A stretch of DNA of 64,000 nt from Microbacterium lemovicicum (GCF_003991875.1 NZ_CP031423.1:868001-932000); one strand, 5' to 3'; positions 35,269 to 45,264 are shown, numbered from the stretch's first letter. The notes: generated by a model from the letters alone, not told the origin. Translations and numbers: made by a program.

Positions 35269-36774
35269 TCAGAGGATCTGCGCCTGCCCGGCGGTGCCCT
35301 CCGGATCGGGGGCGGCCGCGGCATCCAGAGCCTCATCGCCGAAGGCGACCTTGGGCACGAAGAGCAGCAGCACGGCGGCGAGGAATCCTCCGGCGGCGCA
35401 CACGGTCCACACCGTGATGTAGCCGCCGAGCGAGGCCGCCGTCTGGCTGGCGACCGTTCCCGCGCCCACGGCCAGCACGACGCCGAAGATCGCCGAGGCG
35501 AACGTGCCGCCGATCGTCTTGGTGGTGTTCGTCAGCGCCGACGAGATGCCCGTCTGGCCGCGAGGTGCGGCCGCCGCCGCCGCGGACGGCAGCGCCGCCA
35601 CGAGGGCGCCCGACCCGAGACCGGCGATCGACAGGTTCAGCAGCACCTGCCACAGCTGCAGGTGGAAGGGCAGGAACAGGAGGTAGCCGATGCCGACGAG
35701 GGCGGAGGCGCCGATGAGGATGAGGCGCGGGCTGCCCTTGCGCGACGTGACGGCGAAGAGCACCGCGCCCACGATCAGCGAGACGAGATAGACGCCGATG
35801 ACGTTGGAGCGGTCCGTGGCATCCAGACCCAGTCCATAGCCGAGGGAGGAGTCGGTGCCCGCGTACGTCGACAGCGGCCCCTGCGCGCCCAGCAGGCTGA
35901 TGCCGACGAGGAAGGCCGTGGCCTGCACGGGCCACATCTCCGGGCGGGCGAGCACGCGCACGTCGACGGCCGGATCGTCCTGCCGCAGCTCGTACCGCAC
36001 GAAGACGACGAAGGCGGCGAGCCCCGCGACCAGCAGCACCCAGGTCCAGACGAAGCCCGGGCCGTTGAGTCGGAGGAACGTCAGCGCGCTGGTGATGAGC
36101 AGCAGTCCCATCGCGAGGATCACGAAGCCGCCGGTGTCCAGACGCCGGCCCGGCAGCGGCTCGGATTCGGGGACGCCCAGCCAGATGACCACCGCGATCA
36201 GGGTGACGGCGATCGCCGGAATCGTGAGCGTCACGGTCAGGTCGCCCGTGGCGGCGAAGATGCGCCCCGCGGCCAGCGCGCCGATGATCGCGCCGGCCTG
36301 CAGGCCGACGACGAGGAGACCGGCCGCACGGCGGGTGAGCGAGACGCCGCGCTCCTGCACGCGGCCGCGCTCGAAGATGAGGGCGATCTCGAGGGGCAGC
36401 CACACCACGTAGAACCCCTGGAGCGCCCAGGCGATGAGGAAGGTCCAGAACGATCCGGCGAACACGAGCCACCAGCTCGCCCCCGCGGTCAGGATCGCAG
36501 CGATCAGCAGGATCTTCTTGTGGCCGTACATGTCGCCGAGCTTCGCCAGCACGGGCACGACGAGCGCCGACAGCAGCAGCTGCGCCGCCTCGAACCAGTT
36601 GACGTCGGCGTCGGTCACGCCCAGGTGCGCGACGATGTCGCTGAAGAGCGGCACGTAGAAGCCCTGCAGGATGCCGCTGGTCAGCTCGACGAGGATGAAC
36701 CAGCCGATCAGCCCGGTCGTGATGCCGAGAGCGGACCCGCGGAGGCGGTCGGCGGCGGCGGAGGCGCGGGACAC
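35269..36774 (-). CDS. MFS transporter (DHA2-like drug or metabolite exporter)
   Basis: About 501 residues from GTG 36774, with some 14 hydrophobic segments. MFS motif A-like KLGDMYGHKKILLI is between segments 2 and 3, and the paired halves fit the 14-helix DHA2 group. The C-terminal tail is short and cytoplasmic. The substrate cannot be predicted. TAGTCT lies 7 nt before the GTG on the minus strand. It is divergent from the phosphoribosyltransferase gene. Confidence 0.85.
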   Translation of the reverse strand: MSRASAAADRLRGSALGITTGLIGWFILVELTSGILQGFYVPLFSDIVAHLGVTDADVNWFEAAQLLLSALVVPVLAKLGDMYGHKKILLIAAILTAGASWWLVFAGSFWTFLIAWALQGFYVVWLPLEIALIFERGRVQERGVSLTRRAAGLLVVGLQAGAIIGALAAGRIFAATGDLTVTLTIPAIAVTLIAVVIWLGVPESEPLPGRRLDTGGFVILAMGLLLITSALTFLRLNGPGFVWTWVLLVAGLAAFVVFVRYELRQDDPAVDVRVLARPEMWPVQATAFLVGISLLGAQGPLSTYAGTDSSLGYGLGLDATDRSNVIGVYLVSLIVGAVLFAVTSRKGSPRLILIGASALVGIGYLLFLPFHLQLWQVLLNLSIAGLGSGALVAALPSAAAAAAPRGQTGISSALTNTTKTIGGTFASAIFGVVLAVGAGTVASQTAASLGGYITVWTVCAAGGFLAAVLLLFVPKVAFGDEALDAAAAPDPEGTAGQAQIL

Positions 36775-36831
36775 GACGGTGAGACTACACCGGGGCGGCC
36801 CTACGCTGGTCGGACGGAGAGAGGGGTCCAC

Positions 36832-37323
36832 GTGACCGAGGAACGAGAGCGGCTGTCGTGGGACGGCTTCGGGGAGGCGGCCCGCGATCTGGCCCGCTCG
36901 ATCGTCGCCGACGGGTTCGAGCCGGAGGTGGTGGTGGCGATCGCGCGCGGCGGGCTGCTGCCCGGCGGGGCCATCGCCTATGCGCTGGGTGCGAAGAACT
37001 GCGGCGCCCTGAACGTCGAGTTCTACACCGGCATCGGCGAGGTGCTGGATGCGCCGGAGGTGCTGCCGCCGACCCTCGACCTCGACTACCTCGACGGGCG
37101 GCGCGTGCTGCTGGTGGACGACGTCGCCGACAGCGGCCGCACGCTCGCGCTCGCCGTGCAGCTCTTGGCCGACGCCGGCGCCGACGTGCGCTCGGTGACG
37201 ATCTACACCAAGCCCGGCACCGTGGCCACGCCCGACTACTCCTGGCGCGAGACGACGCTGTGGATCGACTTCCCCTGGTCGGCGCGCGGTCCGGTTCAGG
37301 ACGAGTCGGCGAACGGCGCCTGA
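36832..37323 (+). CDS. Phosphoribosyltransferase (Gpt-like)
   Basis: The 163-residue type I PRTase has the PRPP-binding signature [13 protein letters not shown] (about residues 91-103) and the early loop [23 protein letters not shown]. It resembles xanthine/hypoxanthine-type enzymes of actinobacteria; the base specificity is unproven. TACGCT (36811-36816) and a GGAGAGAGGGG site precede the GTG, so this gene has a short leader. ung follows after 4 nt and is likely co-transcribed. Confidence 0.85.
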   Translation: MTEERERLSWDGFGEAARDLARSIVADGFEPEVVVAIARGGLLPGGAIAYALGAKNCGALNVEFYTGIGEVLDAPEVLPPTLDLDYLDGRRVLLVDDVADSGRTLALAVQLLADAGADVRSVTIYTKPGTVATPDYSWRETTLWIDFPWSARGPVQDESANGA

Positions 37324-37327
37324 GCCG

Positions 37328-38041
37328 GTGGCGCTGTCGCTGACCGAGCTCGGCGCGTCGGGCCGGATGGACCCGGGCTGGGCCGACGCCCTCGCCCCCG
37401 TCGGCGCCGACATCGCCGCCCTCGGGGAGCGCCTGCGGGCGGAGGTGGCGGCCGGCAGGCACTACCTGCCCGCCGGCGAGAACGTGCTGCGGGTGTTCCA
37501 GCGGCCGCTGGCCGACGTGCGGGTGCTCATCGTCGGGCAGGACCCGTACCCGACGCCGGGGCATCCGATCGGCCTCTCCTTCGCCGTCGACGGGCACGTG
37601 CGCCCGCTGCCCCGGAGCCTCGCGAACATCTATCAGGAGCTCGAGTCCGACCTGGGCATCGCGCCGGCGCCGCACGGCGACCTGTCGGCGTGGAGCGATC
37701 AGGGCGTCATGCTGCTCAACCGGGTGCTGACCGTCGCGCCGGGACAGCCGGCATCCCACCGCGGCTGGGGCTGGGAGAAGGTCACCGAGCACGCGATCCG
37801 CACCCTGGTGGCACGCGACCGGCCGCTCGTCGCGATCCTCTGGGGGAAGGATGCGGCGAACCTGCGCCCGCTGCTGGGTTCGACGCCGATCGTGGAATCC
37901 GCCCACCCGTCGCCGCTGTCGGCCCGACGCGGATTCTTCGGCTCGTCGCCGTTCTCCCGCACCAACGCGCTGCTGGGCGAGCAGGGTGCCGAGCCCGTGG
38001 ACTGGCGGCTGCCCGCTGAGCCCGTCGCCTCCGCCGCGTAG
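37328..38041 (+). CDS. ung: Uracil-DNA glycosylase, family 1
   Basis: The 237-residue protein carries the family-1 water-activating loop GQDPYP (catalytic Asp72), LLNRVLTV and the leucine-insertion loop HPSPLS (His193). The length is typical. It removes uracil from DNA in base-excision repair. Start is GTG 37328, 4 nt after the PRTase stop. Its TAG stop codon doubles as the first bases of the next gene's TAGGCT promoter hexamer. Confidence 0.95.
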   Translation: MALSLTELGASGRMDPGWADALAPVGADIAALGERLRAEVAAGRHYLPAGENVLRVFQRPLADVRVLIVGQDPYPTPGHPIGLSFAVDGHVRPLPRSLANIYQELESDLGIAPAPHGDLSAWSDQGVMLLNRVLTVAPGQPASHRGWGWEKVTEHAIRTLVARDRPLVAILWGKDAANLRPLLGSTPIVESAHPSPLSARRGFFGSSPFSRTNALLGEQGAEPVDWRLPAEPVASAA

Positions 38042-38044
38042 GCT
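38039..38044 (+). promoter_or_regulatory. -10 hexamer inside the ung stop codon, for the next GNAT gene
   Basis: TAGGCT begins with the TAG stop of ung and is 6 nt from ATG 38051. Confidence 0.5.
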
Positions 38045-38050
38045 CGCAGC

Positions 38051-38695
38051 ATGCTCGAGGAGGAATACCAGAAGCGGCGCGTGCTCCCGCGCCACCTGCG
38101 CAAGCCGCCGGTCGAGGAGGCGCCCTTCGCCTACGAGATCCGCGTCGCCCGAGAAGGCGACATCCCCGACATACGAGAGATCTACAACTACTACGTCACC
38201 AACTCCGTGGTGACCTTCGACGAGAAGCGGTGGACGATCGCGCAGTGGCGCGAGAAGTTCGCGCACCTGCGCAAGCTCAGTCTGCCGTTCCTCGTGGCGG
38301 AGTCGCCGTCAGGCCAGATCCTCGGCTACGCGCTCGTGCAGCCCATGTCGACCAAGTCGGCGTACCGGTTCAGCGTCGAGAACTCGATCTACCTCGGCCA
38401 CGCCGCGGCGGGCAAGGGTCTCGGCCGTGCCCTCCTCGAGGCGCTCATCGGGGAGTGCGAGAACGCCGGAATCCGCGAGATCGTCGCGATCATCAGCGAC
38501 AAGGGCGCGGAAGCCTCCGTCGCGCTGCACGAGCGCCTGGGCTTCGTCGAGGTCGGCCGCATGGGCCGCGTCGGGTTCAAGTTCGGCCGCTGGCTGGGCA
38601 CGATTTACCTGCAGAAGCACCTGAAGCCGAAGAAGCAGTCGCGGTCGCTCTTCGGACGCCGCGAGCGCGGCGGCGAGGACGGCGCCGGGGGCTGA
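38051..38695 (+). CDS. GNAT N-acetyltransferase, phosphinothricin/methionine-sulfone type
   Basis: The 214-residue protein has a GNAT domain (residues 30-200) with IREIYNYYVTNSVVTFDEK, LGHAAAGKGLGRALLEALIGECENAGIREIVAII and LHERLGFVEVGRMGRVGFKFGRWL. This is the pattern of PAT/MnaT enzymes that acetylate phosphinothricin, methionine sulfoxide or sulfone. An extra N-terminal 30 residues and a basic tail (KPKKQSRSLFGRRERG) are additions to the domain. Confidence 0.88.
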   Translation: MLEEEYQKRRVLPRHLRKPPVEEAPFAYEIRVAREGDIPDIREIYNYYVTNSVVTFDEKRWTIAQWREKFAHLRKLSLPFLVAESPSGQILGYALVQPMSTKSAYRFSVENSIYLGHAAAGKGLGRALLEALIGECENAGIREIVAIISDKGAEASVALHERLGFVEVGRMGRVGFKFGRWLGTIYLQKHLKPKKQSRSLFGRRERGGEDGAGG

Positions 38696-38720
38696 GAGCG
38701 GGGCGCGGCGCCGGTCAGGC

Positions 38721-39044
38721 TCAGCGCTTCGCGACCTGCCGCACCTCGTCGACGAGCGTGCGCCACGGCCCGGCGACGGCCTGGTCGGGCAGATCGGCCT
38801 CGCGGTGCTGCTCGCCGCAGCGGGCGCTGATGCTCCAGACGTAGCGGTCGGCGCCGCGGGTCTCGCCCACCGACTCGTCCCAGGGGCAGCTCTCGATCAG
38901 CATGACCCAGTGCTCCTGTTCGTCGGGCGCCGGCTCGGCGCTCCACGTCTTGCGCATGCCCGCGATGCCGCCGGTGCGCACGACAGTCACGACGACGAGA
39001 GCGGATGCCGCGGCATCCGCATCATCAGCGGTCGGTTGACTCAT
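38721..39044 (-). CDS. Emfourin-like protease inhibitor
   Basis: The 107-residue protein matches the emfourin pattern: a beta-strand VVVTVVRTGGIAGMRKTW (about residues 15-32) and a C-terminal WRTLVDEVRQVAK. Emfourin inhibits protealysin-like M4 proteases and is encoded beside them. The ATG at 39044 lies 20 nt inside the protease gene end, so the inhibitor is translated in coupling with its presumed target. The name follows family similarity and neighbourhood; activity is inferred. Confidence 0.78.
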   Translation of the reverse strand: MSQPTADDADAAASALVVVTVVRTGGIAGMRKTWSAEPAPDEQEHWVMLIESCPWDESVGETRGADRYVWSISARCGEQHREADLPDQAVAGPWRTLVDEVRQVAKR

Positions 39045-40098
39045 CCTCCAGCACGCCGACTCCTGTCCACCCCGCGCGGACGGCGTCGACGACCTCCGAG
39101 TCCTCACCGTACTCCTGGCTCGCCGCGGCCAGGGTGGCCGCCGCGAACGCCGCGAAGTCGGCGGTGGGCGACAGATCGCCGGTGATCGTGCGGTACCAGA
39201 CGAGTCCGGCGCGCTCCCATGCGTTGCCGCCGAGGGCCGTGGCCGCCAGGTAGAACGCGTGGTTCGGGATGCCGGAGTTGATGTGCACGCCGCCGTTGTC
39301 GTCGGTCGTCTCGACGTAGTCGTCCATGTGCGCGGGCTGCGGGTCGCGCCCGAGGACGTCATCGTCGTAGGCCGTGCCGGGGGCCTTCAGCGAGCGCAGG
39401 GCCTTCCCCTGCACGGCCGGCGTGAAGATGCCCGCACCGATGAGCCAGTCGGCGGCGTCGGCCGTCTGGCCCTTCGTGTACTGCTCGGTCAGCGCGCCGA
39501 AGACGTCGGACAGCGACTCGTTGAGCGCGCCGGGCTGGCCCTGGTACTCGAGCCCGCCCTCGTGCTCGGTGACACCGTGCGTCAGCTCGTGCGCGATGAC
39601 AGTGAGCGACGAGGTGAACCCGGTGAAGACGTCGCCGTCGCCGTCGCCGAACACCATCTGCTCGCCGTTCCAGAACGCGTTGTCGTAGTCCTCGCCGTAG
39701 TGGACGGTGGCGAGGAGCGGGGCACCGGCGCCGTCGATGCCGCTGCGCTGGTAGGCCTCCCAGTAGAAGTCGAACGTCGCGCCCAGGCCGTCGAACGCCT
39801 GGTCGACGGCGGGGTCGCCCGAGGCGGGATCGTCTTCCCCGCGCACGCGGGTGCCGGGCAGGTCTTCGGTGGTCTTCGCGTCGTAGATCGTGCGGTCGGC
39901 GGCGGGGGCGTTCTCGACGACCAGCGTGCCGTCGCCCTCGATGGACAGGCGCACGCGGGAGCGCTGCGGGCGGACGGTGCGGTCGGCCAGGAGCGTCGCC
40001 TTCGCGGCGGCCGAGGCGCGTGCCAGCGCGGGCTCTTCGGTGGCGGCCAGGCGGGCCAGGAGATACGGGGGGATGATCCCATGCAGCGCGCTCGTCAT
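39025..40098 (-). CDS. Protealysin-like M4 metallopeptidase
   Basis: The 357-residue protein carries HELTH (His170, Glu171, His174) and the third zinc ligand Glu194 in NESLSDVFG. A later HAFY segment holds the active-site His. The N-terminus has the short protealysin-type propeptide motif IIPPYLLARLA without a signal peptide. This fits an intracellular or non-classically exported enzyme. In protealysin a Cys precedes IIPPYLL; here it is Gly after His. The 3' end overlaps the emfourin gene. Confidence 0.9.
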   Translation of the reverse strand: MTSALHGIIPPYLLARLAATEEPALARASAAAKATLLADRTVRPQRSRVRLSIEGDGTLVVENAPAADRTIYDAKTTEDLPGTRVRGEDDPASGDPAVDQAFDGLGATFDFYWEAYQRSGIDGAGAPLLATVHYGEDYDNAFWNGEQMVFGDGDGDVFTGFTSSLTVIAHELTHGVTEHEGGLEYQGQPGALNESLSDVFGALTEQYTKGQTADAADWLIGAGIFTPAVQGKALRSLKAPGTAYDDDVLGRDPQPAHMDDYVETTDDNGGVHINSGIPNHAFYLAATALGGNAWERAGLVWYRTITGDLSPTADFAAFAAATLAAASQEYGEDSEVVDAVRAGWTGVGVLEDESTDR

Positions 40099-40171
40099 GG
40101 TCAGAGGCTAACGCCGACCGGCGACATCCGTCCGTTGCGCGGCGACATCGCGACACACGTCGGCGGCGCCG

Positions 40172-40984
40172 TCAGGAGGCTCCCGCGGAGCCCGGATCGA
40201 TGACCGGGACGGATGCCAGCAGGCGCCGCGTGTAGGCGGCCTGCGGCTGCAGCAGCACCTTCTCGGTCGGCCCCTCTTCGACGATGCGGCCGTCCTTGAG
40301 CACGAGCACGTCGTCGCAGAGGTTCTGCACCACGCCGATGTCGTGCGAGACCAGCAGGAGCGTCATCCCGTCGCGCTGGCGCAGCCGCCCGAGCAATGCG
40401 AGGATCTGCGCGCGGACGGTCACGTCCAGGGCCGACAGCGGCTCGTCGCCGACCAGCAGCGTGGGGCGGTGCACGATGGCCCGGGCGAGCGCGATGCGCT
40501 GACGCTGACCGCCGGAGAACTCGTGCGGGAACCGCTCGGCCATGTCGGCCTCGAGTCCGACGTCCTCGAGGGTCTCCCGCACCCGCGCCCGACGGTCGCC
40601 GTCGATCCCGAGGGCCCACAGCGGCTCGCCGACGATGCGTCCGACCGACATGCGGGGGTCGAGCGAGGCGTACGGATCCTGGAACACGACACCGGTGGCC
40701 CGTCGCAGCCAGTGCAGGGAGCGGGCGGAGGCCGCGGCATCCACCTCTCTGCCCTGGAAGTGGACGGTGCCCGCCGTCGGGGTGTCCAGGCCCAGCAGCA
40801 GGCGGATGAGGGTGGACTTGCCCGAACCGGACTCGCCGATGACGCCGACCGCGGAGCCGGTGCGCACGTCGATGTCGGCGTCCTCCAGGGCGACCGTCGT
40901 GCGGGGGCGCTCGAACAGCGAGGCGCGGGGGAGGCGATGGGTGCGCCCGAGCCCTCGGCCGCGCAGCAGCACGTCGTCGCTCAT
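40172..40984 (-). CDS. dppF: Peptide/nickel ABC transporter ATP-binding protein (DppF-type)
   Basis: The 270-residue ATPase has Walker [10 protein letters not shown], signature [15 protein letters not shown], Walker [13 protein letters not shown] and the His loop [10 protein letters not shown]. It starts at ATG 40984, overlapping the stop of dppD (ATGA). It is the last gene of the five-gene operon. The C-terminus ([15 protein letters not shown]) is the short oligopeptide-type tail. It works with DppD to drive import of peptides or related solutes. Confidence 0.9.
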   Translation of the reverse strand: MSDDVLLRGRGLGRTHRLPRASLFERPRTTVALEDADIDVRTGSAVGVIGESGSGKSTLIRLLLGLDTPTAGTVHFQGREVDAAASARSLHWLRRATGVVFQDPYASLDPRMSVGRIVGEPLWALGIDGDRRARVRETLEDVGLEADMAERFPHEFSGGQRQRIALARAIVHRPTLLVGDEPLSALDVTVRAQILALLGRLRQRDGMTLLLVSHDIGVVQNLCDDVLVLKDGRIVEEGPTEKVLLQPQAAYTRRLLASVPVIDPGSAGAS

Positions 40985-41769
40985 GAGGTGCCCTCCGGTC
41001 GCCACACCGTCGCCGTGGCATCGCGCAGCAGCCCCTGCGTGACCGGCGACTGCGGTGCCGTCAGAAGGCGGCCGATGGGCGCATCCTCGACGACGCGGCC
41101 GTCGGACAGCACCACACCGTGCGTCGCGATGCGCGACAGCACCGCGAGGTCGTGGGTGATGAACACGAGCGACATGCCGGAGTCCTCGACGAGACCGAGC
41201 AGGAGTCGCAGGATCTCGTCCTGGATGGTGACGTCCAGCGCGGTGGTCGGCTCATCGGCGATGAGCAGGCGCGGACGGCACGCCAGGGCCATCGCGATGG
41301 CCACCCGCTGACGCTGACCGCCGGACAGCTGATGCGGGTAGCGGTCGACGATGCGCGCCGGGTCGGGCAGGGCGACGCGCTCGGCCTCGCCGATCGCGCG
41401 GGCCTTCGCCTCGGCGCGGCTCGCTTTCTCATGGATGCGGATCGACTCGGCGATCTGGCGGCCCACCGTGCGGATCGGGTTGAGGGCGGTGCGCGGCTCC
41501 TGGAACACGATGCCGATGTCGTCGCCGCGCAGCTGCGCCAGCTCGCGGTCGGGCATGCCGATGAGCTCGCGGTCGTTCCAGCGGATGCTGCCGCCGACCT
41601 CGGCGCCCGCGGGGAGCAGGCCGAGGATCGCCAGCGCCGTGAGCGACTTGCCCGATCCCGATTCGCCGATCAGGCCCAGGCGGGCGCCGTCGGGCACGGC
41701 GAAGGACACGCCGTCCACGACCCGCCGGCCGTCGATGTCGATGGTGAGGCCCTCCACGCGGAGGCTCAT
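40981..41769 (-). CDS. dppD: Peptide/nickel ABC transporter ATP-binding protein (DppD-type)
   Basis: The 262-residue ATPase has Walker A GESGSGKS, signature [15 protein letters not shown], Walker [13 protein letters not shown] and H-loop [10 protein letters not shown]. Start is ATG 41769, overlapping the permease stop (ATGA). It lacks the longer C-terminal iron-sulfur region found in some DppD proteins. The nearly identical overlap spacing through the operon implies coupled, equimolar translation. Confidence 0.9.
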   Translation of the reverse strand: MSLRVEGLTIDIDGRRVVDGVSFAVPDGARLGLIGESGSGKSLTALAILGLLPAGAEVGGSIRWNDRELIGMPDRELAQLRGDDIGIVFQEPRTALNPIRTVGRQIAESIRIHEKASRAEAKARAIGEAERVALPDPARIVDRYPHQLSGGQRQRVAIAMALACRPRLLIADEPTTALDVTIQDEILRLLLGLVEDSGMSLVFITHDLAVLSRIATHGVVLSDGRVVEDAPIGRLLTAPQSPVTQGLLRDATATVWRPEGTS

Positions 41770-42659
41770 GCGACCACCCCCGGCACGTGCGTGCGGGCGG
41801 TCGCCCTGTGGCGCGACAGCGTCGGGTCGGTCGCCTCGCGCAGGCCGTCGCCGAGGAGGTTGAAGCCCAGCACCGTCAGCGTGATCGCGAGCCCCGGCCA
41901 GACGACCGACAGCGGGTACACGCCGATGTAGCGCTGCAGGTCCGACAGCAGCAGCCCCCACGACGGGTCGGTGAGCGAGGCCCCGAAGCCCAGGTACGAC
42001 AGGCCCGCTTCGGCGAGCACCGCGACGGCCATCGCCCACGAGAGCTGCACGATGAAGACCGGCGCGACGTTGGGCAGCAGGTGACGCACCAGGTTCTGCA
42101 GGGGAGTGAGCCCGACGGCACGTCCGGCCAGCACGAAGTCGGTGTGCAGCACGCGCCGCAGTTCCGGCCGCGTGACGCGGGCGATGTTCACGCCGAAGCC
42201 GATGCCGACCGCCCAGATGACCACCCACAGCGAGCGGCCCCACACCGCGGCGATCATCGTGGCGATGATGAGCACCGGGAAGGCGATGAGGATGTCGACG
42301 AGCACCGCGACGGACTCCCGCACCCAGCGCACCGTCAGCGCGCCGAGGCCCGCCAGCGCGATGCCGATGACCGTGGCGATCACCCCCGCGCCGACCGCGA
42401 CGAACACGGTGGTGCGCGCGCCGGCCATGAGAAGGCTCAGGATGTCGCGGCCCGACCCGTCCGTGCCGAGCAGGTGCGGCCAGCTCGGCCCCGCCCAGCG
42501 GGCGGAGATGTCGGTCGTGGTGGGGGAGAACGGCGTCCAGAAGAGGGCGATGAGGGCGGTCAGCGCGATGAGCAGCACGACGGCGACGCCGAACCGACCC
42601 GTCGACAGCGACAGCAGGCGACGGAGCCAGCCGTCGCGGGGCGTATCGACGGCGGCCAT
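41766..42659 (-). CDS. dppC: Peptide/nickel ABC transporter permease (DppC-type)
   Basis: The 297-residue membrane protein begins at ATG 42659 and has an N-terminal OppC segment, five further helices and the cytoplasmic EAA loop (YVGLTPLQN-like region: RAVGLTPLQNLVRHLLPNVAPVF). The loop LLGTDGSGRDILS is diagnostic of DppC. Its ATG overlaps the dppB stop by one base (TGATG). It pairs with DppB to form the channel. Confidence 0.9.
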   Translation of the reverse strand: MAAVDTPRDGWLRRLLSLSTGRFGVAVVLLIALTALIALFWTPFSPTTTDISARWAGPSWPHLLGTDGSGRDILSLLMAGARTTVFVAVGAGVIATVIGIALAGLGALTVRWVRESVAVLVDILIAFPVLIIATMIAAVWGRSLWVVIWAVGIGFGVNIARVTRPELRRVLHTDFVLAGRAVGLTPLQNLVRHLLPNVAPVFIVQLSWAMAVAVLAEAGLSYLGFGASLTDPSWGLLLSDLQRYIGVYPLSVVWPGLAITLTVLGFNLLGDGLREATDPTLSRHRATARTHVPGVVA

Positions 42660-43606
42660 CACGACTCCCTCTGGCGCGGGTCGATGACGCGGTGGAGCAG
42701 ATCGACCACGAACCCGACGAGCAGCACGAAGCCGGTGAGCACGAGCAGCTCTCCCTGCACCTTGGGGAGGTCGCGGTTGCCCACGTCGGTCACCAGCATG
42801 CGTCCGATGCCCGGCAGCGTGAAGAGCTGCTCGATCACGACGGCGCCGACCACGATGCCGGCGACCTGCAGTCCGAGCACCGTGATCACGGACAGCCCGA
42901 CGTTCGGCAGACCGTGGCGCAGCAGGGCCGTGGTGCGTGTCAGGCCCTTCGCCGCCGCCGTGCGCACGTAGTCCTGGCCGATCGCTTGGAGGGTGGCGCT
43001 GCGCACGAAGCGCAGCAGCATCGCGCCCTCGACGACGCCGATCGTGAGGGCGGGGAGGATGAGGGCGCGGAGGGCGGCGCCCGGATCGGCCCACCCGTCA
43101 CGGGGGAAGCCCTGCGCCGGCAGCCAGCCGAGCCAGACGGCGAAGACGACGACGAGCATCATTCCCGCCCACACGACCGGCACCGCGGCCAGCGCCTGCG
43201 ACGCCACGCTGAGGGCCGTGCCGCCGGGGCGGCCGCGGCGGAGGGCGGACAGCACGCCGAGCGGCACGCTGATGACGAGGGCGATGGTGAGCGCGAGGAT
43301 GCCCAGCGGCACCGTCACCTGCGCCTTCTGGGCGAGCTCCGCCGCGACCGACGAGCCGGTCAGCAGGGAGCTGCCCAGGTCGCCGCTCAGCACGCCGCCG
43401 ATCCAGCCGAAGTACTGCGTGATCGCCGGTTCGTTCAGCCCGAGGCTCTCGCGGATGGCGGCCACCTGCGCGGGGGTGCCCTCGCTGCCCGCGATCAGCT
43501 GGGCGATGTCTCCCGGCAGCACGCGCAGCGACAGGAAGATCAGCACGCTGGCCACGAACAGCCCCACCAGGAGGAGGGCTGCCCGGGTCAGCGCGTAGCG
43601 GATCAC
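42659..43606 (-). CDS. dppB: Peptide/nickel ABC transporter permease (DppB-type)
   Basis: The 315-residue six-helix permease starts MIRYALTRAALLLVGLFVASVLIF, has the GDIAQLIAG and ESLGLNEPAITQYFGWI motifs typical of DppB N-termini, and the EAA loop DYVRTAAAKGLTRTTALLRHGLPN. It follows the binding protein gene after 9 nt and is translationally linked to dppC. Confidence 0.9.
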   Translation of the reverse strand: MIRYALTRAALLLVGLFVASVLIFLSLRVLPGDIAQLIAGSEGTPAQVAAIRESLGLNEPAITQYFGWIGGVLSGDLGSSLLTGSSVAAELAQKAQVTVPLGILALTIALVISVPLGVLSALRRGRPGGTALSVASQALAAVPVVWAGMMLVVVFAVWLGWLPAQGFPRDGWADPGAALRALILPALTIGVVEGAMLLRFVRSATLQAIGQDYVRTAAAKGLTRTTALLRHGLPNVGLSVITVLGLQVAGIVVGAVVIEQLFTLPGIGRMLVTDVGNRDLPKVQGELLVLTGFVLLVGFVVDLLHRVIDPRQRES

Positions 43607-43615
43607 TCCGGGAGG

Positions 43616-45127
43616 CTACTTCGAGACGGTGACGCCGGCGAGGTCGATGCGCGAGTTGATCGAGTCGACGGGGAAGCCGCTGACGGTCGACTGCACCGCG
43701 GTGATCGTCGCGCCGTTGTAGAGCCAGTCCGCTGCGCTGTCCTCCGACACGATCTTCGCGGCCTGCGCGAGCAGGTCGGCCGACTCGTCGGGGTCGACCG
43801 TCGCGAGCGCCTCCTGGTACAGCTTCTGCACGTCGGGGTTGTCGTAGCCGAAGTAGTAATCGGGGTTGGCGAAGTTGCCGAAGTCGCGAGGCTCGACGTG
43901 CAGCACGAAGCTGAGGTCGTAGTCGCGGTTCGTGTAGACGTCCTGCAGCCAGGTCGAGAACTCGACCGCGTCGACGGTCAGGTCGACGCCCACGGCCTCG
44001 AAGTCCGACACGAGCACCTGCGGCACGGTGGTGCCGTAGAAGGACGGGATCGTCAGGGTCAGCTCGAGGTTCTCGGCGCCGGCCTCCGCGAGGAGCTCCT
44101 TGGCCCGCTCGGGGTCGTACGAGATCGTGCCCGAGAGGTCCTCGTAGCCGGGATCGAGCTCCGGGATCGGGCCGTACAGGGTCTGGCCCGCGCCCACCGC
44201 GGTGACGAGGTCGTCGTGGTTGATCGCCAGGCGCAGGGCCTCGCGCACGCGCTTGTCGTCGAGCGGCGCCTTCTTGTTGTTGAACGCCAGGGTCGCCTTG
44301 TCGGTGGTCTTGCCCGTGGTCAGGCTGAAGCCCTGCGCGCCGTCGAGCTGCGGCGCGAGGGTCGGGTCGACCGCGGTGAGCACGTCGAGGCTGCCGTCCA
44401 GCGCCGCGTTGACGCCGGCGGTGAAGTCGGGGATGTACTGCAGGACGACGGATGCCACGCCCGCCGGCTCTCCCCAGTACGCGTCGTTGCGGGCGAGCTC
44501 GAGGCTGTCGCCCTGGTTCCACCGCGTGAGGGTGAAGGGACCGGTGCCGTTCTCGGCCGTCTTGAGGTCGGTGGTGTCGCCCGCCTTGACGACGAGGCCG
44601 GCCGGACCGGTGAGGTTGAACAGGAAATTCTGGTCGGGCGTCGTCAGGGTCACGACGACCTTGTCGGCGCCGTCGGCGGCGATGCCGGCGACGTTCGCGA
44701 AGTCGGCGTGGCCGATGATCGTCTCGTCGTCCTTGACCTGCGTGAAGGAGGAGACCACGTCGTCGACCGTGAGGGGGTCGCCGCTGTGGAACGCGACGCC
44801 CTGCGCGAGGGTGAAGGTATACGTCAGGCCGTCATCGGAGACCGTGTGGTCCGTCGCGAGAGCGTTCTCGACCTCGTTGTCCTGCGACCGGCTGACGAGC
44901 CCCTCGTAGACGTTGCCGATGAGCACCTGCTCGAGGGCGGCGCCGCTGGTGTGGCGGATGTCGAGGTTCGACGGCTCGAGCACGAGGCCGACCCGCAGGG
45001 TGGCGCTGGAGTCCGCGGGGCCTGCTGACGTCGTGGTCTCGCCCGACGGGCTGCCGGTGCAGGCGGTCAGCAGCAGCGCGCTCGTGGTGACGAGGGCGGC
45101 GGCGGCCAGGGTGATGCGGCGACGCAT
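43616..45127 (-). CDS. dppA: Peptide ABC transporter substrate-binding lipoprotein (family 5)
   Basis: The 503-residue lipoprotein has a signal peptide with lipobox LLTAC (Cys about residue 22) and the SBP_bac_5 fold: TYTFTLAQGVAFHSGDPLTVDDVVSSF, ALRLAINHDDLV, YDPERAKELLAEAG. It binds the ligand outside the membrane and leads the operon. AAAGGA precedes the ATG. TTGCAC and TAGGCT (19 nt apart) about 70-110 nt upstream form a likely promoter. The ligand class (peptide, nickel, opine or other) is not set by sequence. Confidence 0.9.
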   Translation of the reverse strand: MRRRITLAAAALVTTSALLLTACTGSPSGETTTSAGPADSSATLRVGLVLEPSNLDIRHTSGAALEQVLIGNVYEGLVSRSQDNEVENALATDHTVSDDGLTYTFTLAQGVAFHSGDPLTVDDVVSSFTQVKDDETIIGHADFANVAGIAADGADKVVVTLTTPDQNFLFNLTGPAGLVVKAGDTTDLKTAENGTGPFTLTRWNQGDSLELARNDAYWGEPAGVASVVLQYIPDFTAGVNAALDGSLDVLTAVDPTLAPQLDGAQGFSLTTGKTTDKATLAFNNKKAPLDDKRVREALRLAINHDDLVTAVGAGQTLYGPIPELDPGYEDLSGTISYDPERAKELLAEAGAENLELTLTIPSFYGTTVPQVLVSDFEAVGVDLTVDAVEFSTWLQDVYTNRDYDLSFVLHVEPRDFGNFANPDYYFGYDNPDVQKLYQEALATVDPDESADLLAQAAKIVSEDSAADWLYNGATITAVQSTVSGFPVDSINSRIDLAGVTVSK

Positions 45128-45264
45128 GTGGGGGTCCTTTCGCGGGGCCGCGGCATCCAGGGGGTGTGAGGATGCCGGAGAAGTCGGCGACTCGGGGGTT
45201 GGGGCAAGCCTACGGTTCCGTCCGAGACGGCGTGCAACGCGCTACATGGAACGCAACACAGGTG

